Assembly: GCF_020181655.1 (NCBI RefSeq)
Contig: NZ_CP084032.1
Location: 434,001 to 498,000, forward strand
Reading direction: 5' to 3'
DNA from: Pectobacterium colocasium
GTDB taxonomy: Bacteria; Pseudomonadota; Gammaproteobacteria; Enterobacterales; Enterobacteriaceae
DNA length: 64,000 nt
The translations under genes and the position numbers were made by a program. Positions 46,567-56,666 of the stretch are shown here, in pieces. A model generated the notes under the pieces. It had not been told where the DNA came from. It made no database searches and saw only the letters and a list, made by a program, of their open reading frames with translations. Positions within the stretch are counted from its first letter, which is position 1. Every line of letters starts with the position of its first letter.

Positions 46567-48017
46567 GGCGTCACCTGTATGGCGTAGTGGGTCTGGTAGT
46601 CAGCAAAGCGGTTTATCTGGCCGGAAATGGCCATTAATCTGGCGATGGAAACCACGTAACGATAAGCTGCGGAGGCGCGTTGTGTTTTGGCACCGGCCAG
46701 TTGGTTTAGCGCATCCACCACGTCTAGCGAGGTAGACATCCCTTGCGTAAATGCCTTGTTGCGCAACCGGACGTTCTCTTCGGCCAGTTTTTCTGTCGAA
46801 GACAGGGAGTTGAATTCTTCCAGCGCCAGTCGGGCTTCTCGCCATGTACTCTCGACCATGATTTCAAGATTTTGCCGCATATCGGCTTCCAGATAGTTAA
46901 CCTGCATTTCTGCGCTTTTCGCAGCGGCAATATTGTCGGAACGGCCTTCACGGCTGATGAGCGGGACGGAAACGCCGACGCCCACCATCCAGTCCGGTGT
47001 GGTTCTGGCGGCCAGCGTGTCCTGTTCATAGAGCTGATAATTGCCGAATAAGAACACGTCAGGTGCGTATTTGGCACGCTCAATACGGATAAGATCTTTG
47101 GCCTGATCGCGCTTGGCAGAAAGCACCTTGAGACCGGGGTGGGTGTTGAGCGTTTGTTTCACCAACGCAGGCAGTTCGGGCAGCGTTTTATTGATGAACA
47201 GCGAAGAAGAGGGGGTGGCACCTTCTGTCTTGATCAACTTCGCGAAGACCATTTCGGTGGTCTCCATATTTCGCCGCGCTTTTTGTGTTTCTATGCGCGC
47301 CATGTCATAAGCGGATTGGGCGGACAGCACCTCGACCCGGGCGATCTGCCCCTGCGCTTCCAGCTTACGGGCGTGATCATAGTGTTGCGCCATACCTTTC
47401 TCGATATCCTGACGCGTCTTCATCACCTGATGTGCCATCACCACGCCGTAGTAAGTCTGTGCCAGCGCCTCAAACTGCGCCAGCGTGCGGACAATCAGCA
47501 TCTGCTCTGCCTCATTCACCTGCGCGGCCCGAATTGACTGCGCGGCATCAATTCGGCCTCCGGTGAATAACGGCCAGACGACCTGAACGGAGCTGGTGAC
47601 CACATTTTGTTCTGTGAAGCGGGTGACGAAGGGATTGCCGCTGATATTAATCAACTGATTGAGTGCGGCAAAGATGTCCCGGTGATTCGACAGCGGGTTT
47701 AAGTCGCGCGCATCCAGCTCAACAGGTTTATCGAGGCGCGTATAGCTTGCGCCCACGTTGACCTGCGGCCAATAGAGACCTTTGGCAGACTCTTTCAGGG
47801 ACTGAGCGCGATCGACTCCGGCGTGCTCAGCGGCAATGCCATCATCGCTTTGCAGCAGGCGTACCCAGGCCTGATTAAATGAGAGGGGCTGCCCAAATGC
47901 CGTGGGCGACCAGCACTGCAATAGCAATAGCAATAGCGCAGCGGGGAAATAAGCCAGAAATCGTTTTTTGCTGTGTGTTACTCGTGGCATGCCTGATGAA
48001 ATCATCCTTTTACCCAA
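46563..48017 (-). CDS. TolC-family outer membrane factor
   Basis: 484 residues, signal peptide (FPAALLLLLLQCWSPTAFG), two OEP repeats typical of TolC channels (YTRLDKPVELDARDLNPLSN; later VSVPLISREGRSDN). The start may be an internal ATG at residue 5 or 10. First gene of the export operon; overlaps HlyD by four bases. The operon has its own outer-membrane channel but no ATP-binding subunit. Confidence 0.93.
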   Translation of the reverse strand: MGKRMISSGMPRVTHSKKRFLAYFPAALLLLLLQCWSPTAFGQPLSFNQAWVRLLQSDDGIAAEHAGVDRAQSLKESAKGLYWPQVNVGASYTRLDKPVELDARDLNPLSNHRDIFAALNQLINISGNPFVTRFTEQNVVTSSVQVVWPLFTGGRIDAAQSIRAAQVNEAEQMLIVRTLAQFEALAQTYYGVVMAHQVMKTRQDIEKGMAQHYDHARKLEAQGQIARVEVLSAQSAYDMARIETQKARRNMETTEMVFAKLIKTEGATPSSSLFINKTLPELPALVKQTLNTHPGLKVLSAKRDQAKDLIRIERAKYAPDVFLFGNYQLYEQDTLAARTTPDWMVGVGVSVPLISREGRSDNIAAAKSAEMQVNYLEADMRQNLEIMVESTWREARLALEEFNSLSSTEKLAEENVRLRNKAFTQGMSTSLDVVDALNQLAGAKTQRASAAYRYVVSIARLMAISGQINRFADYQTHYAIQVTP

Positions 48018-48277
48018 ATGCCGCCAAAGTGGTAGGAGTAAGCCTGCTAAAAAGCGAAGCCTGTGTAGGATAAAGAAATAGATCTCGCGCTGAAGTAAAC
48101 AAGCCGCGTGATTTCTATTATTTCCGGAGATGATTTAGTTTTGGTCTAAATTCTCAATTATTCAAATAATATAAGAGGTTAAATTGGAAAAAAGCGTGAA
48201 AGGGAAATAATGCCAGTGGAATAGGGGCGTTATGAGAATAACGATGATTATTTTTCAATGAATAATTAGCAGGAAAA

Positions 48278-48298
48278 GGCCCGGATATCCTCCGGGCC
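48278..48298 (-). terminator. aspA terminator
   Basis: GGCCCGGA / TCCGGGCC stem just after aspA with TTTT on the minus strand. Confidence 0.82.
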
Positions 48299-48318
48299 AG
48301 CGTGACGCAAAACAAAAA

Positions 48319-49758
48319 TTACACGGCTTCGTTTTCGTCGGTGTAGCGTTTGGCTTTATAGGCTGGGTGCATCAGGTTCTGGATGGAGAAAATATCATCC
48401 AGCTGTTCTTCGGTCAGCAGACCACGCTCCAGCACCACTTCGCGTACGCTCTTACCGGTTTCGGCACAGATTTTCCCGACGATATCGCCGTTGTGGTGAC
48501 CAATGAACGGGTTCAGGTAAGTCACGATACCGATAGAGTTGAAGACGTAAGCTTCACACACATCTTTGTTCGCGGTGATGCCGTCGACGCATTTTTCCAG
48601 CAGGTTGTAGCAGGCGCTGGACAGAATCTGGATGGATTCGAACATGGCTTGTCCGATAACGGGTTCCATCACGTTCAGCTGTAGCTGACCGGCTTCTGCC
48701 GCCATGGTGACGCAGGTATCGTTGCCGATGACTTTGAAGCACACCTGATTCACGACTTCCGGTACCACAGGGTTAACTTTGGCTGGCATGATGGACGAGC
48801 CCGCCTGCAATTCCGGCAGGTTGATTTCGTTCAGGCCAGTGCGCGGGCCGGAAGACAGCAGGCGCAGGTCGTTACAGATCTTCGACAGTTTTACCGCCAC
48901 ACGTTTCAGGGCGCTGTGCATCATTACGTACGCACCACAGTCGGAAGTGGCTTCGATCAGGTCTTCCGCTGGTACGCAAGGCAGGCCGCTGACTTTTGCC
49001 AGATGTTGAACGGCCAGTTTCTGGTATTCATCCGGGGTGTTCAGACGTGTACCGATGGCGGTCGCGCCCAGGTTCACTTCCAGCAGCAGTTCGGCCGTGC
49101 GCAGCAGGTTGCGGTTTTCTTCTTTCAGCAGCACGTTGAACGCGTGAAATTCTTGGCCGAGAGTCATCGGTACGGCATCTTGCAACTGGGTACGACCCAT
49201 TTTCAGGATGTTTTCAAACTCTTTTGCTTTGCGCTCAAAGCCATCGCTCAGTTGAGTAATTGCTTCGACCAGTTTCAGGATGGAGGTGTACACTGCGATG
49301 CGAAAGCCGGTCGGGTAGGCATCGTTGGTAGACTGGCATTTGTTCAGGTGGTCGTTCGGGTTCAGGTATTGGTATTCACCTTTCTGGTGACCCATCAGTT
49401 CCAGACCGATATTCGCCAGCACTTCGTTGGTGTTCATGTTGACTGATGTGCCTGCGCCGCCCTGATAGACATCGACAGGGAACTGATCCAGACATTTACC
49501 GTTATTCAGCACTTCATCACAGGCTTGCAGAATCGTGTTGGCAATGTTGCGCGGGATGGTTTGCAGTTCTTTATTCGCCAGCGCGGCGGCTTTTTTTACC
49601 ATCACCATGGCGCGGACGAATTCTGGAATATCGCTGATGGTGCTATTGCTAATATAAAAGTTCTCAATCGCGCGCAGCGTATGGATACCATAATAGGCAT
49701 CGGCAGGGACTTCGCGGGTACCTAACAGGTCTTCTTCAATACGGATATTCGTTGACAT
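48319..49758 (-). CDS. aspA: Aspartate ammonia-lyase
   Basis: 479 residues from ATG 49758, preceded by GGAAGAAG. Converts L-aspartate to fumarate and ammonia. Fumarase/aspartase superfamily signature [11 protein letters not shown] (~317), substrate loop [16 protein letters not shown] and [12 protein letters not shown] are all intact. Upstream longer frames lack a ribosome site. Confidence 0.98.
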   Translation of the reverse strand: MSTNIRIEEDLLGTREVPADAYYGIHTLRAIENFYISNSTISDIPEFVRAMVMVKKAAALANKELQTIPRNIANTILQACDEVLNNGKCLDQFPVDVYQGGAGTSVNMNTNEVLANIGLELMGHQKGEYQYLNPNDHLNKCQSTNDAYPTGFRIAVYTSILKLVEAITQLSDGFERKAKEFENILKMGRTQLQDAVPMTLGQEFHAFNVLLKEENRNLLRTAELLLEVNLGATAIGTRLNTPDEYQKLAVQHLAKVSGLPCVPAEDLIEATSDCGAYVMMHSALKRVAVKLSKICNDLRLLSSGPRTGLNEINLPELQAGSSIMPAKVNPVVPEVVNQVCFKVIGNDTCVTMAAEAGQLQLNVMEPVIGQAMFESIQILSSACYNLLEKCVDGITANKDVCEAYVFNSIGIVTYLNPFIGHHNGDIVGKICAETGKSVREVVLERGLLTEEQLDDIFSIQNLMHPAYKAKRYTDENEAV

Positions 49759-50010
49759 GGATCTTCTTCCTTTTTTCTTGTTCGATGTACATAGCATCGT
49801 TTTCAATATTAAGACTATGATTTTTTAGGGTTTGTCTTTCCTGCTTTTTGGTTTTCAGGTAACACGAACCCCGCACGATTTGTATAAAATCATGACTAAA
49901 AAGCGTTCTCAGGGAGACGAACATGGAATTAGCATCGTTAAATAGCTAGTGGTGGATATATTCCTCCATTTATGTTTTGTCTCCCAATCGTGAATAGTTA
50001 TACCTAACTG

Positions 50011-51006
50011 TTATTCCATATTATCCGGGTTGATCTCAACCAGCTTTTCTATTCCACGGTTCAGCGTTTTCAATTTCGGAATAAATACGGTTTTGATAAT
50101 GTCATGTGTGACATCACACGCTTCTTCAAAGAACGCGCTGTATTCATCACGGTGCCCGACAATATACAGCGAGCGCTTGATATTCAGTTGTTCCGGCATA
50201 TGCGTTAGCACTTCGCGGGAGTGCGCAACGGATTGCAGGAAACTCAGCGGGGTCGTTACCGCCCACCCGATGCCTGCCGCTACCATCGACGTTAAGGTAT
50301 CCGCGTTATCAAATTCGAGCATGTTCGGTACGCGGACATCGATGCGGCGCAGGTAGCGCTCAATCTGCATCCCAATCTGCGAGTTCCGGTTAAAACGCAC
50401 CAGCGGCAGTGCGGCGGAAAGCTCGCGGATGTCCTCGACGGTTTTGATGCGTTTGCGGTAATCCGGCGGCGTGATAATGAAATAGCCTTCGGAAAACAGC
50501 TGGTGACGCACCACGCTATCGCTGTCGATCAATGGGTCGCTGGTGACGATCATATCCAGCTCGCGGCGCATTAGCGCTTCACCCTGCTGCGGACTGAGTC
50601 CGGTACGAATCAACAACTGCGACGAACTCTTCATCAAACTCTTGGTAAACACTGAACCGCAAGTGATCGCGAATGAATCCACTAGGCCGATACGCAAGTC
50701 GGGTTTAATCCCTTTTCCTGCTTCCAGCACCTGTGCCTTCAGGTTTGCGATCTCCTCCGTCAGGATTTCTCCTCGGTTTTTCAACGCAATGCCGTAGGGC
50801 GTCAGGACAAAGGGGCGACGAGCCCGGTTAACCAATTTGACGCCGAAATCTTCTTCCAATAACCGAATCGTCTGCGAAATGGCAGAGGGTGTCAGGCCTA
50901 GCCGCGCGGCGGCTGCCGTCATGCTTCCTGCTTCCGCCATTGTTACAAAGACATAGACGGCGTACATATCGATCGATTTATTGGCGGACACTGTGCGTTT
51001 AACCAT
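50011..51006 (-). CDS. LysR-family transcriptional regulator
   Basis: 331 residues from ATG 51006. HTH at ~15-60: MTAAAARLGLTPSAISQTIRLLEEDFG, then a substrate-binding domain. Target unknown; it is oriented with aspA but separated from it by ~250 bases. A possible regulator of aspA or of a distant gene. Confidence 0.92.
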   Translation of the reverse strand: MVKRTVSANKSIDMYAVYVFVTMAEAGSMTAAAARLGLTPSAISQTIRLLEEDFGVKLVNRARRPFVLTPYGIALKNRGEILTEEIANLKAQVLEAGKGIKPDLRIGLVDSFAITCGSVFTKSLMKSSSQLLIRTGLSPQQGEALMRRELDMIVTSDPLIDSDSVVRHQLFSEGYFIITPPDYRKRIKTVEDIRELSAALPLVRFNRNSQIGMQIERYLRRIDVRVPNMLEFDNADTLTSMVAAGIGWAVTTPLSFLQSVAHSREVLTHMPEQLNIKRSLYIVGHRDEYSAFFEEACDVTHDIIKTVFIPKLKTLNRGIEKLVEINPDNME

Positions 51007-51309
51007 GTGAGTTTGCCTACGCTGCAAGGTGAATGTCGTCGAAATATGAAGCGTTAGTCTATCTCATCTCGCTGACTACGACCTCGCTAACTGATGTCAG
51101 AATAGTCGGCTAACTTCAGAAAAAATACAGGTTGTATCACTGATTAATTTTTTCTTATTTCTAGCTTTAGCGGATCTGAAGGTGAAATGAATGACATGAT
51201 GTGATGGCTAGTGCGTCGGTTGTATTCCTCCCTCTTGTTCGTGATGTTTTTATACATAAATACAGGATGATTGCAGGTTTTGCTGTTATCCGGCGTAAAA
51301 AATTATGCT

Positions 51310-51530
51310 GAGGAGATAGCTGGCTTCGGATGAGCCGCAGGACGCGGCGAAAGCTTGCGCCACGTAGGGAACGTGTCGCAAGCGGTCCGCTAAGTCAGAT
51401 ACCGACGAAGGTACCGCGTCAGCGGCATAATTTCCGCCGAAAGCCTGGGGTCACGGGGCGAGCGGCGTGTGAGCCGTCCCGTGTCGGGCGCGTGCTACGA
51501 AGTCGCATGAAAATGACGACATTATCGCGC
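51310..51530. other. GC-rich structured element
   Basis: ~220 bases much more GC-rich than the flanks. It contains a long near-perfect hairpin GCTTGCG-CACGT / ACGTG-CGCAAGC (51353-51383) and further inverted segments (GTCACGGGGCGAGCGGC...GAGCCGTCCCGTG at about 51450-51485). Frames over it have an arginine-rich, non-protein-like composition. Looks like a dispersed repeat or structured RNA. Confidence 0.55.
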
Positions 51531-51599
51531 ACGAAACTGTCTCAGTAGCAGCATAAAAGTTTGGCTAAGGCCAATCTTTCCAGTTATAACGTATTGTTT

Positions 51600-51941
51600 T
51601 TACTGTGTGGTAAGAGGTGCGTCGCTCACTGTCGTGACGGTTCGTACGTGACGTTCAGCCTGTTCACACATTTCCAGCAGCGCCGGAATCAGGTGTGCGG
51701 TGGCGTTGAGGCAAGCGCCGAGCTGGCTGAGGCTTTCCTGTGGCAGTTCAACGTCATTTTGCAGTGTGTCGCCGAGGTAATGCAGGCCGAGGCACAGGCC
51801 TTCGACCGATTCGGCGGCAATTGCGCCGAGGTCGCAGAGCTGAACGTCATCTAACTGCGCGAAAGGCAGGCTGGCGATCAGATCGCGGAAAATGGTAATG
51901 GTGCTGTCAGCGGGTGTGGCGTGAGTGTCCGTCATGGTCAT
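51600..51941 (-). CDS. Small hypothetical protein after third C4-type region
   Basis: 113 residues from ATG 51941 (SD AAGGA). Acidic and helical: LIASLPFAQLDDVQLCDLGA and CLNATAHLIPALLEMCEQA. It occupies the place that Icd-like or small satellite genes have behind the C4-type RNAs of elements 1 and 2, so it is probably a phage-derived gene under the same control. Function unknown. Confidence 0.65.
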   Translation of the reverse strand: MTMTDTHATPADSTITIFRDLIASLPFAQLDDVQLCDLGAIAAESVEGLCLGLHYLGDTLQNDVELPQESLSQLGACLNATAHLIPALLEMCEQAERHVRTVTTVSDAPLTTQ

Positions 51942-51963
51942 TTTTTCCTTGAGATATGTAAGT

Positions 51964-52064
51964 CCGCCACCACACAAGGTTCCAAATTCGGGTGGTGACA
52001 CAGACAGGATTGGAACCCCGGCTCTCAAGAAGACCGGTCAACCTTGCGGTTGCCCTGCCTGCGT
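51964..52064 (-). ncRNA. C4/CI-type antisense RNA, third locus
   Basis: Minus strand: GGGCAACC / GGTTGACC stem, then GGGGTTCCAATCCTG, then a hairpin TCACCACC / GGTGGCGG enclosing ATTTGGAACC. Same layout as in elements 1 and 2, but with a TTGGAACC core. No integrase or primase is nearby, so it is a stray piece of another element. Confidence 0.68.
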
Positions 52065-52122
52065 CACCGTAAAGAGTGTGCACGCAGCCCCTGAAAAAAC
52101 AAAGTGTTTTTCAGTCTTGAGA

Positions 52123-52164
52123 GGTTCGGGGTTCCAAGCCCGGCTGCGGATGTTGCCGCAGCAC
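52123..52164 (-). promoter_or_regulatory. Target-like leader segment, third locus
   Basis: Minus strand: GCTGCGGCAACATCCGCAGC hairpin followed by CGGGCTTGGAACCCCG. The core is complementary to GGGGTTCCAA of the adjacent RNA candidate. From 52165 to 52441 I see only a terminator-like hairpin near 52305-52340. Confidence 0.6.
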
Positions 52165-52441
52165 AGAGACTGTATTCCAACGGCGAAAAACGTGGAATAG
52201 GGTGGATGGATTTACAGTGGAATTACAGCAGGTTTTGGAATGAAGCTCGCAGAAATGGGCGGAAAGCCTCGTCGCTGGCAAACCGCGATACACGGGGCGA
52301 CCACAGGGGTGAGGCCTCCCTGCGGGAACCTCCCCCTGTGTTTCCCCTAAAATGAGGCGACTACGCTGCCTGTGGGCGCTGATAAGATGACTCTTACAAG
52401 AATGTGGAAACGCATTGAAGGGAACAATCATGCAAAAAACG

Positions 52442-52759
52442 TTAGCCTGCTGATTCGATTTCAGTTATCGCGATTGATGCCTGATGTAGGCTTGGCATCG
52501 ACATCTTCGCGCGGAAACCGAGTGCATCCAGCATGTCGAACATGGCGTCAATAGTGAAAAGCTCAATCTTGGCATTTTTCAGTTCTGATACGCGCGACTG
52601 GCTGATACCCAGTTTTTCCGCTGCTTCTTTTTGTGTCCAGCCTTTCTCTTTGATTAAATTGGTGATCATGATCGATAAATCCATTTTCATTGCCATCTTG
52701 CTGGCAATCTCAGCGTCATGCGTTACATGAAACGGACTTTCGTAGAATTTTAACGCCAT
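52442..52759 (-). CDS. XRE-family HTH protein (HigA/antitoxin-like)
   Basis: 105 residues. HTH: LIKEKGWTQKEAAEKLGISQ and SRVSELKNAKIELFTIDAMF. This shape is common among antitoxins and small regulators. No partner toxin is adjacent. The ATG at 52759 has AGGAGA upstream. Confidence 0.85.
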   Translation of the reverse strand: MALKFYESPFHVTHDAEIASKMAMKMDLSIMITNLIKEKGWTQKEAAEKLGISQSRVSELKNAKIELFTIDAMFDMLDALGFRAKMSMPSLHQASIAITEIESAG

Positions 52760-52862
52760 AATACTTATCTCTCCTTATCTCAGTAAATAAAATATCTAAT
52801 ATTTTAGATATTTCGTCAAGTTTACTGGATAGAAAGTGTTCTGTTTACTGATTCGGAATTAG

Positions 52863-53207
52863 TCAGCTCAACACATGATAGCGATAAAGCATTTTCTCAA
52901 GGTCCTGTTTCATGCTGACAAAAAGCAGGATCTCTATGACGCGATGCTCTTCATCAACATCATATAAACAGCGAAAATCATCTTCTATCGAGAGGCGTTC
53001 ACGGAGTGCGATTCCCTTATCGGATAATATTGCGTTATGTCTGTAGCGGGTAGGATCTTGAGAAATAGCCTGTATGGATGTTAAGAACAGGGATTCAGAC
53101 CACGTAGCGGCTTGTTCAATGCCAATATAGTGAGATTTATAAGACTCAGCATCCTGCAAAGACCAGACAGCCGCAGGCGCGACTTTAATGGTGTACGAAC
53201 TGGCCAA
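52863..53207 (-). CDS. RelE/ParE-superfamily toxin
   Basis: 114 residues: IKVAPAAVWSLQDAESYK at the N-terminus, RERLSIEDDFRCLYDVDEE in the core and EILLFVSMKQDLEKMLYR at the end. Encoded 14 bases after the antitoxin gene. Target unknown. Confidence 0.75.
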   Translation of the reverse strand: MASSYTIKVAPAAVWSLQDAESYKSHYIGIEQAATWSESLFLTSIQAISQDPTRYRHNAILSDKGIALRERLSIEDDFRCLYDVDEEHRVIEILLFVSMKQDLEKMLYRYHVLS

Positions 53208-53221
53208 GTTGACTCCTTGTT

Positions 53222-53491
53222 TTACGTTCGCGCTTCACGTAATTTTTGTAGGGCTTCCTCTGCGGACATTCCCTGACCGTTTTTAATTTCTTTCTTGGCC
53301 GTCATCACCAGCTTCAAGAGTGCGTTAGATTGTCTTTCTCTTTCTCTCTCCAGCAGTTCTGCTTCCCGTTCCGCCGCTGTTTGCACGAAGAGTGCTGCGG
53401 AGCCGTTTTTCGTTACATAAACGCCCCCCTGGAACAGTTCAGGGTTGCCAAGGCCTTCACGGGCCGACTTCTGAGACATTGTGGTTTTCAT
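53222..53491 (-). CDS. Phd/YefM-like antitoxin
   Basis: 89 residues. GGVYVTKNGSAALFVQTAAE resembles the Phd/YefM core strand, followed by a long charged helix (EREAELLERERERQS). First gene of the pair with 52863-53207. Confidence 0.7.
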   Translation of the reverse strand: MKTTMSQKSAREGLGNPELFQGGVYVTKNGSAALFVQTAAEREAELLERERERQSNALLKLVMTAKKEIKNGQGMSAEEALQKLREART

Positions 53492-53652
53492 ATCACATAC
53501 CTTAATTAAAACAATTAGTTATAGTAAAAATGGCTATAAGCGATAGACTCCTGCTATTGGGTGATAGCGAATACTTTCGTCTTGCAGTTATCTGAGGGTA
53601 ACAGAGTAATTATATCGTAGCCTGCACGTTAAGGTATAAATTTATGATGAAT

Positions 53653-55224
53653 TTATACCCGCTTCAACTCCTCCCAGCTCAGCCCAAAACGTGCCAGATA
53701 TTTACGCAGCCGATCGGCGTCGTTGGGCTTTTGTTTTTGCTGGCGTGAGACGGCGAACAGGCGGCGGCCAGCTTCGGAGAGCGAATTGGCGGTACGGCAG
53801 ACGTCGAGTACGGTTTCAAGCTGGCGCTGTTCGAAGAGGTCGATGTTGGCGAGTTCGGGCGGTAGTGCTGGGGAATCGCTCTGCCAGTTGGATCGCAGGC
53901 GAGTGATTTCCTCTTCTACCAGTTCGGTTGTGATACGTCCTTGTTCTGCCAGCGTCGCCATACGGGCGATGGACGAACCAAGTTCGCGGAAGTTGCCGCG
54001 CCACGCGGCCTGTGGTGAGCAGGCGAAGGCGAGGTAGCGCTGTCGCGCGTCTTTATCGAAGCGGATCTGCGTTTGGTTATCTCGTGTGAAGCGGTGGAGT
54101 TCGTAGTCAATGTTCGGTTCGATATCTTCCCGACGCTCCGCCAGCCCCGGCAGAGGAAACGTCCACATGTTGATACGGGCGTAGAGATCTTCACGGAATT
54201 TGCCCTGAGCGATCCACTCGCGCAGGTTGCGGTGCGTGCCAGCAATCAGTTGGAAATCGCTGCTGACTTCTTTATCCGAACCAAACGGTAAAAAGCGTTT
54301 TTCTTCAATAGCTTTAAGCAGCATGGCCTGTTCATCCAGCCCCAGTTCGGCGATTTCATCCAAAAACAGCATCCCGCCGTCCGCTTCACGTAAGAGCCCC
54401 GTTCTTGCTTGTAATGCGCCGGTAAATGCGCCTTTCACATGACCGAATAATGTCGACATCGCATTGTCGCCGCGCAGCGTGGCACAGTTAACCGCAACAA
54501 ACTGACCGCTGACCAGATGGCGAGATTGACGTAACTGATAGATGCGTTGGGCCAGAAAGGATTTTCCCGCACCGGTCGGGCCGGTCAGGAGCATCGGCGC
54601 GGTAGAGCGCAACGCGACGCGTTCAATCTGGTCGATCAGCGCGTTGAACGTGCTGTTGCGCGTTTCTATACCCGATTTCAGGAACGAGACAGAGCGCTGT
54701 TGCTCATGCTGAAAACGGCTGGTGAGTGTCGCGTAGCGGCTAAGATCCAGATCGATAACGGCATAGATGCCCTGCGGTGCGGGGCGATCCGCCTTCTCCC
54801 CTGGAGCGGTTTGCAGCAGCTTGGCGGGCAGATAGCGGGCTTCGGTCAGCAGGAACCAGCAAATCTGCACGACGTGGGTGCCGGTGGTGATGTGAACGAA
54901 ATACTCTTCGTTCTCAGTATCGAATGGGTAGCGGCTCGCAAAGTCCAGAAAGGCGCTGTAGACCTCTTCCAAATTCCACGGATCGCGTAACTCAACGGTC
55001 TGAAGCGTGACCTGCGTAGCGGGTGACACCACGGCGATATCCTCTGCCACCTGCTGTGCCATCCCCTCGTTGCGTGACTGATGCAGCAGCTCCAGTCGAT
55101 CGACCGGAAAATCCGGCTGCTGGCATAGGCCGACGGTAGGCCGCCATTTTGTCCAGCGATTCTCCCGTTTACCTCGTTTGTCCAACGTGGTGCCCAGCAC
55201 ACCAATGACGACGCAACGCTTCAT
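53653..55224 (-). CDS. rtcR: RtcR, sigma-54-dependent activator with CARF domain
   Basis: 523 residues. N-terminal ~180 residues form the CARF-like sensor (KRCVVIGVLGTTLDKRGK) that in RtcR binds RNA-end ligands. AAA+ domain: Walker A GPTGAGKS, GAFTGA in VKGAFTGALQ and Walker B MLFLDEI. C-terminal HTH. Divergent from rtcB, whose sigma-54 promoter it should activate. Confidence 0.97.
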   Translation of the reverse strand: MKRCVVIGVLGTTLDKRGKRENRWTKWRPTVGLCQQPDFPVDRLELLHQSRNEGMAQQVAEDIAVVSPATQVTLQTVELRDPWNLEEVYSAFLDFASRYPFDTENEEYFVHITTGTHVVQICWFLLTEARYLPAKLLQTAPGEKADRPAPQGIYAVIDLDLSRYATLTSRFQHEQQRSVSFLKSGIETRNSTFNALIDQIERVALRSTAPMLLTGPTGAGKSFLAQRIYQLRQSRHLVSGQFVAVNCATLRGDNAMSTLFGHVKGAFTGALQARTGLLREADGGMLFLDEIAELGLDEQAMLLKAIEEKRFLPFGSDKEVSSDFQLIAGTHRNLREWIAQGKFREDLYARINMWTFPLPGLAERREDIEPNIDYELHRFTRDNQTQIRFDKDARQRYLAFACSPQAAWRGNFRELGSSIARMATLAEQGRITTELVEEEITRLRSNWQSDSPALPPELANIDLFEQRQLETVLDVCRTANSLSEAGRRLFAVSRQQKQKPNDADRLRKYLARFGLSWEELKRV

Positions 55225-55360
55225 GCTATACCTTGTTATAAATTATTATCCGATAGGATAAATTTACCTGTTCTTTTGTTTCGTTGCCAGTTTGCGTTTT
55301 TCGTTTTTTATCTATTAACTATCAATTGGTTATATTTTTATTTTGTCTATTTCAGAAAAT

Positions 55361-55376
55361 TGGCACGCCTTTGGCA
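55361..55376 (+). promoter_or_regulatory. Sigma-54 promoter of rtcB
   Basis: TTGGCACGCCTTTGGCA fits the -24/-12 consensus (GG-N10-GC), 39 bases before the chosen rtcB start. AT-rich sequence upstream could hold RtcR sites. Confidence 0.9.
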
Positions 55377-55414
55377 ATATCTATAGTGAACAACGACAAA
55401 CAAAGAGAATGAAA

Positions 55415-56650
55415 ATGGAAGAGATGAAAACGCAGGATTACGACATGATGTCGCCCGTGAATAGCGCACCAGTAAAAATGTGGACGCAGGGCGTGCCTGT
55501 GGAACCGGAAGCCCGCGACCAACTGCTGAATACGGCCAAAATGCCGTTCATTTTTAAACATCTGGCGGTGATGCCGGATGTGCATCTGGGAAAAGGATCG
55601 ACGATTGGTAGCGTGATCCCCACGCGTGGCGCGATTATCCCCGCCGCAGTGGGAGTAGATATCGGCTGTGGGATGATTGCGGTGCGTACGTCACTGGTTG
55701 CCAGCGACCTGCCGGATAACCTGATGGGGCTACGTAGCGCGATTGAACAGGCGGTGCCGCACGGACGTAGCGTGACGCGTTCCAAACGTGATGTCGGTTC
55801 CTGGCAGAACCCGCCGCAGACGGTGGATGCGCACTGGTCGCTGCTGGAACCGCGTTTTAAACGTTTGACGGATAAATATCCGCAGTTGCTGAAAACCAAC
55901 AACTATCAGCATTTAGGAACGTTAGGAACGGGTAACCACTTTATTGAAATCTGTCTGGATGAAGTGGATCGCGTCTGGGTGATGTTGCACAGCGGGTCGC
56001 GTGGCGTAGGGAATGCGATTGGGTCGCTGTTCATCAAGCTGGCACAGGACGATATGCAGCAGCACATTGCGAACCTGCCGGACCGTAATCTGGCGTATTT
56101 CGAGGAAGGCAGTCTGCACTTTGACGATTACATCGAAGCGGTGGAATGGGCGCAGGATTTTGCCCGTCATAACCGTGAAGTGATGATGTCGCATACGCTG
56201 GCGGCGCTGTCTCGTATTGTGACGAAGCCGTTTACCACGCAGCAGGAAGGCGTGAACTGCCACCATAACTACGTGCAGCGCGAAACACACTTTGGTGAAT
56301 CGGTGCTGATCACCCGTAAAGGGGCGGTGTCGGCGCAGAAAGGCCAGATGGGGATCATTCCAGGATCGATGGGCGCGAAGAGCTTTATCGTGCGTGGGCT
56401 GGGGAACGAAGAGAGCTTCTGTTCCTGTAGCCACGGTGCGGGGAGAACCATGAGCCGTACTGCGGCGAAGAAACGCTTCACCGTGGAAGACCAGATTCGC
56501 GCGACGGCACACGTCGAGTGCAGAAAAGACAGCGACGTTATCGATGAAATCCCGATGGCGTACAAAGATATCGATAAGGTGATGGCGGCACAGTCATCGC
56601 TGGTGGAAATTGTACATACGCTGCGTCAGGTGGTGTGTGTGAAAGGATAA
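55415..56650 (+). CDS. rtcB: RNA-splicing ligase RtcB
   Basis: 411 residues from ATG 55415; ATG 55424 is equally possible, while earlier frame would cover the promoter. Joins 2',3'-cyclic phosphate (or 3'-phosphate) and 5'-OH RNA ends using GTP and Mn2+. Key motifs: GVDIGCGM with the metal Cys, GTGNHFIE, HSGSRG and SCSHGAGRTMSR with the guanylylated His. Confidence 0.98.
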   Translation: MEEMKTQDYDMMSPVNSAPVKMWTQGVPVEPEARDQLLNTAKMPFIFKHLAVMPDVHLGKGSTIGSVIPTRGAIIPAAVGVDIGCGMIAVRTSLVASDLPDNLMGLRSAIEQAVPHGRSVTRSKRDVGSWQNPPQTVDAHWSLLEPRFKRLTDKYPQLLKTNNYQHLGTLGTGNHFIEICLDEVDRVWVMLHSGSRGVGNAIGSLFIKLAQDDMQQHIANLPDRNLAYFEEGSLHFDDYIEAVEWAQDFARHNREVMMSHTLAALSRIVTKPFTTQQEGVNCHHNYVQRETHFGESVLITRKGAVSAQKGQMGIIPGSMGAKSFIVRGLGNEESFCSCSHGAGRTMSRTAAKKRFTVEDQIRATAHVECRKDSDVIDEIPMAYKDIDKVMAAQSSLVEIVHTLRQVVCVKG

Positions 56651-56666
56651 GAAGAGGGCAGGGAAT

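Noticed and set aside
51330..51548. 72-codon + frame with many arginines
   Set aside because: Composition is an artefact of the GC-rich structured element; no ribosome site.
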